Below, in pieces: positions 7,011 to 7,863 of a stretch of 7,863 nucleotides of DNA. Every line of letters starts with the position of its first letter. Within the stretch, counting starts at the first letter, position 1. The translations under genes and the position numbers were made by a program. The stretch is taken from NCBI GenBank assembly GCA_964495595.1, contig CAZBWH010000104.1, positions 1-7,863 on the forward strand. Direction: 5' to 3'. The DNA comes from CALMFQ01 sp964495595 (GTDB lineage Bacteria > Pseudomonadota > Gammaproteobacteria > Burkholderiales > SCOH01). The notes below the pieces were generated by a model. It made no database searches. It was not told the origin of the DNA and worked only from the letters and a program-made list of their open reading frames with translations.

Positions 7011-7074
7011 CTGCAAGCCAGTCTGGATGCGGCCTGCAGGCCGGCCTGCGAGGCAATGCCAGAGCGGCTTGCAG
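7011..7074. repeat. copy 2 of the 64-nt palindromic element
   Basis: It aligns without gaps to 2961-3024 in the same orientation, 52 of 64 identical. The 14-nt core GGCCTGCAGGCCGG is fully conserved (7031-7044). The outer stem (7011-7019 with 7066-7074) is 9 bp, followed by a 2-nt mismatch and 5 more pairs (7022-7026 with 7059-7063). The inner pairing seen in copy 1 is largely lost. One change is compensatory: the G-C pair at element positions 6 and 59 in copy 1 is A-T here. Similarity stops at the CTGCA/TGCAG edges. Confidence 0.85.
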
Positions 7075-7171
7075 GGCAGGGGGGTAGAGGCGGTGCCGGG
7101 CCGTCTGCGACGGGGGCATGGGGTGGGCGGCTGCTTGCTCGTCTGTTAATGCCGGCGCTTGCTGGATTGGC

Positions 7172-7180
7172 TGGTACTAT
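7172..7180 (+). promoter_or_regulatory. candidate extended -10 promoter of hflX
   Basis: TGGTACTAT has the TGn extension in front of a four-of-six -10 hexamer, 34 nt before the hflX start. No clear -35 hexamer is visible at 16-18 bp spacing, which is tolerated for extended -10 promoters. The placement would leave a leader of roughly 25-30 nt. Confidence 0.3.
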
Positions 7181-7214
7181 CCGCTCTTAGCCAACTGAAA
7201 AAGCCCAATCCCGA

Positions 7215-7863
7215 ATGCAAAGTGAAGTGAAAGACACACCCGTGCGTGCCGTTGTCGCGGCGGTGCAGCTGCCGAACGTCAGCGATATCGAGTTTGATGC
7301 CTCGCTGGCTGAATTGCGTGAGCTGGCCAAGACGCTGGGGCTGCATGTGGTGCATACCTTCGTGCAGAAGCGCGGAAACTTCGATACTACAGCCTACCTG
7401 GGGGTGGGCAAGCGCGAAGAAGTCCGTCTGTTCGTCAGCCACCAGGCCGAAATGGCGGCGGCGCAGCCCGATTCGCACGCCATCGAAGTGCTGCTGGTCG
7501 ACCACGAAATCTCGCCGTCGCAGGCCCGTAATCTGGAGATCGACGTCGGCTGCGAAGTGATGGACCGCACCATGGTGATCCTGGAGATTTTCCACCGCAA
7601 CGCCCGCTCGCGTGCTGCCAAGGCGCAGGTGGAAATTGCCCGCCTCGGTTACATGGCGCCGCGCCTGCGCGAGGCGGCCAAGCTGGCCGGGCCGCAAGGG
7701 CGTCAGCGCAGCGGCGTTGGCGGCCGTGGCGCGGGCGAATCGCATACCGAACTGGATAAGCGCAAGATTCGCGACCGCATCGCCGAGCTGCAGCTGGAAA
7801 TCACCGCCATGGAGGCCGAGCGCAAAACCCAGCGCGCGCGGCGGCAAGAGCGCAAGGGGCTGG
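7215..7863 (+). CDS. hflX: HflX-family ribosome-associated GTPase, N-terminal part
   Basis: The first 216 residues of a gene that runs off the right edge. It matches the HflX N-terminal domain: the YLGVGKREE segment (61-69), the LLVDHEISPSQARNLE segment (93-108), the DRTMVILEIFHRNARS segment (117-132), KAQVEIARL (136-144), and the linker GVGGRGAGES (167-176) followed by the coiled-coil TELDKRKIRDRIAEL (178-192). The GTP-binding domain (P-loop and switches) lies beyond the window. HflX splits or rescues ribosomes under stress, but several positions differ from the canonical enzyme (RTMVILEIF for RTGLILDIF, GAGES for GPGET), so this may be a divergent paralogue. The ATG at 7215-7217 is the first start after an in-frame stop at 7188-7190. 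Its Shine-Dalgarno is poor. The usual upstream neighbour hfq is absent. Confidence 0.88.
   Translation, partial: MQSEVKDTPVRAVVAAVQLPNVSDIEFDASLAELRELAKTLGLHVVHTFVQKRGNFDTTAYLGVGKREEVRLFVSHQAEMAAAQPDSHAIEVLLVDHEISPSQARNLEIDVGCEVMDRTMVILEIFHRNARSRAAKAQVEIARLGYMAPRLREAAKLAGPQGRQRSGVGGRGAGESHTELDKRKIRDRIAELQLEITAMEAERKTQRARRQERKGL

Larger units (their letters stand above)
6864..7214. other. non-coding region between the exported-protein gene and hflX
   Basis: This 351-nt stretch between two divergent genes has no supported coding sequence. It holds a small hairpin with 7-bp arms at 6979-6985 and 6992-6998 around a 6-nt loop, the second copy of the 64-nt palindromic element at 7011-7074, and a G-rich tract at about 7078-7122. 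A candidate extended -10 for hflX lies at 7172-7180, and an in-frame stop at 7188-7190 limits how far hflX can extend upstream. The ORFs crossing it have no recognisable content and partly translate the repeat. Confidence 0.7.

Noticed and set aside
7146..7847. A 233-codon minus-strand open frame opposite hflX
   Set aside because: It is antisense to a clear HflX N-terminal domain and has no recognisable content.

Overview
The window is a 7.9-kb piece of a GC-rich proteobacterial chromosome. The DnaE type, the tRNA-Glu and the codon use fit a beta-proteobacterium, perhaps of the Neisseriales/Chromobacterium type. That placement is a judgement from protein resemblance, not a computed one. It reads as ordinary core chromosome: there is no transposase, integrase, phage gene or CRISPR array.

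Layout: positions 1-55 are the 3' part of a tRNA-Glu (UUC) gene. Positions 105-2901 hold a three-gene minus-strand cluster, read right to left: mtnA (methylthioribose-1-phosphate isomerase), a FucA-type class II aldolase, and an alpha/beta hydrolase. An imperfect inverted repeat built from 9-bp CTCTGTGnT units sits between mtnA and the aldolase and includes the mtnA stop codon. Positions 2902-3072 are a divergent intergenic region carrying a long hairpin. Positions 3073-6507 are dnaE, the replicative polymerase alpha subunit. Converging on its 3' end at 6525-6863 is a small exported Ala/Lys-rich helical protein. Positions 6864-7214 are non-coding and carry a second copy of the hairpin element. 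From 7215 an HflX-family GTPase gene runs off the right edge.

The metabolically interesting part is the pairing of mtnA with a FucA-like aldolase. MtnA makes 5-methylthioribulose-1-phosphate (or 5-deoxyribulose-1-phosphate), and an aldolase of this type can split it into DHAP plus an aldehyde. This is the so-called DHAP shunt, which disposes of methylthioadenosine and 5'-deoxyadenosine. Neither the kinase or phosphorylase that would feed it nor the classical mtnBCD salvage genes are in the window.

The least explained feature is a 64-nt palindromic element present twice in the same orientation, once on each side of dnaE (2961-3024 and 7011-7074). The copies are 52/64 identical, with sharp edges and one compensatory base-pair change. 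It looks like a dispersed repeat family of this genome. I found no clearly new multi-gene system.
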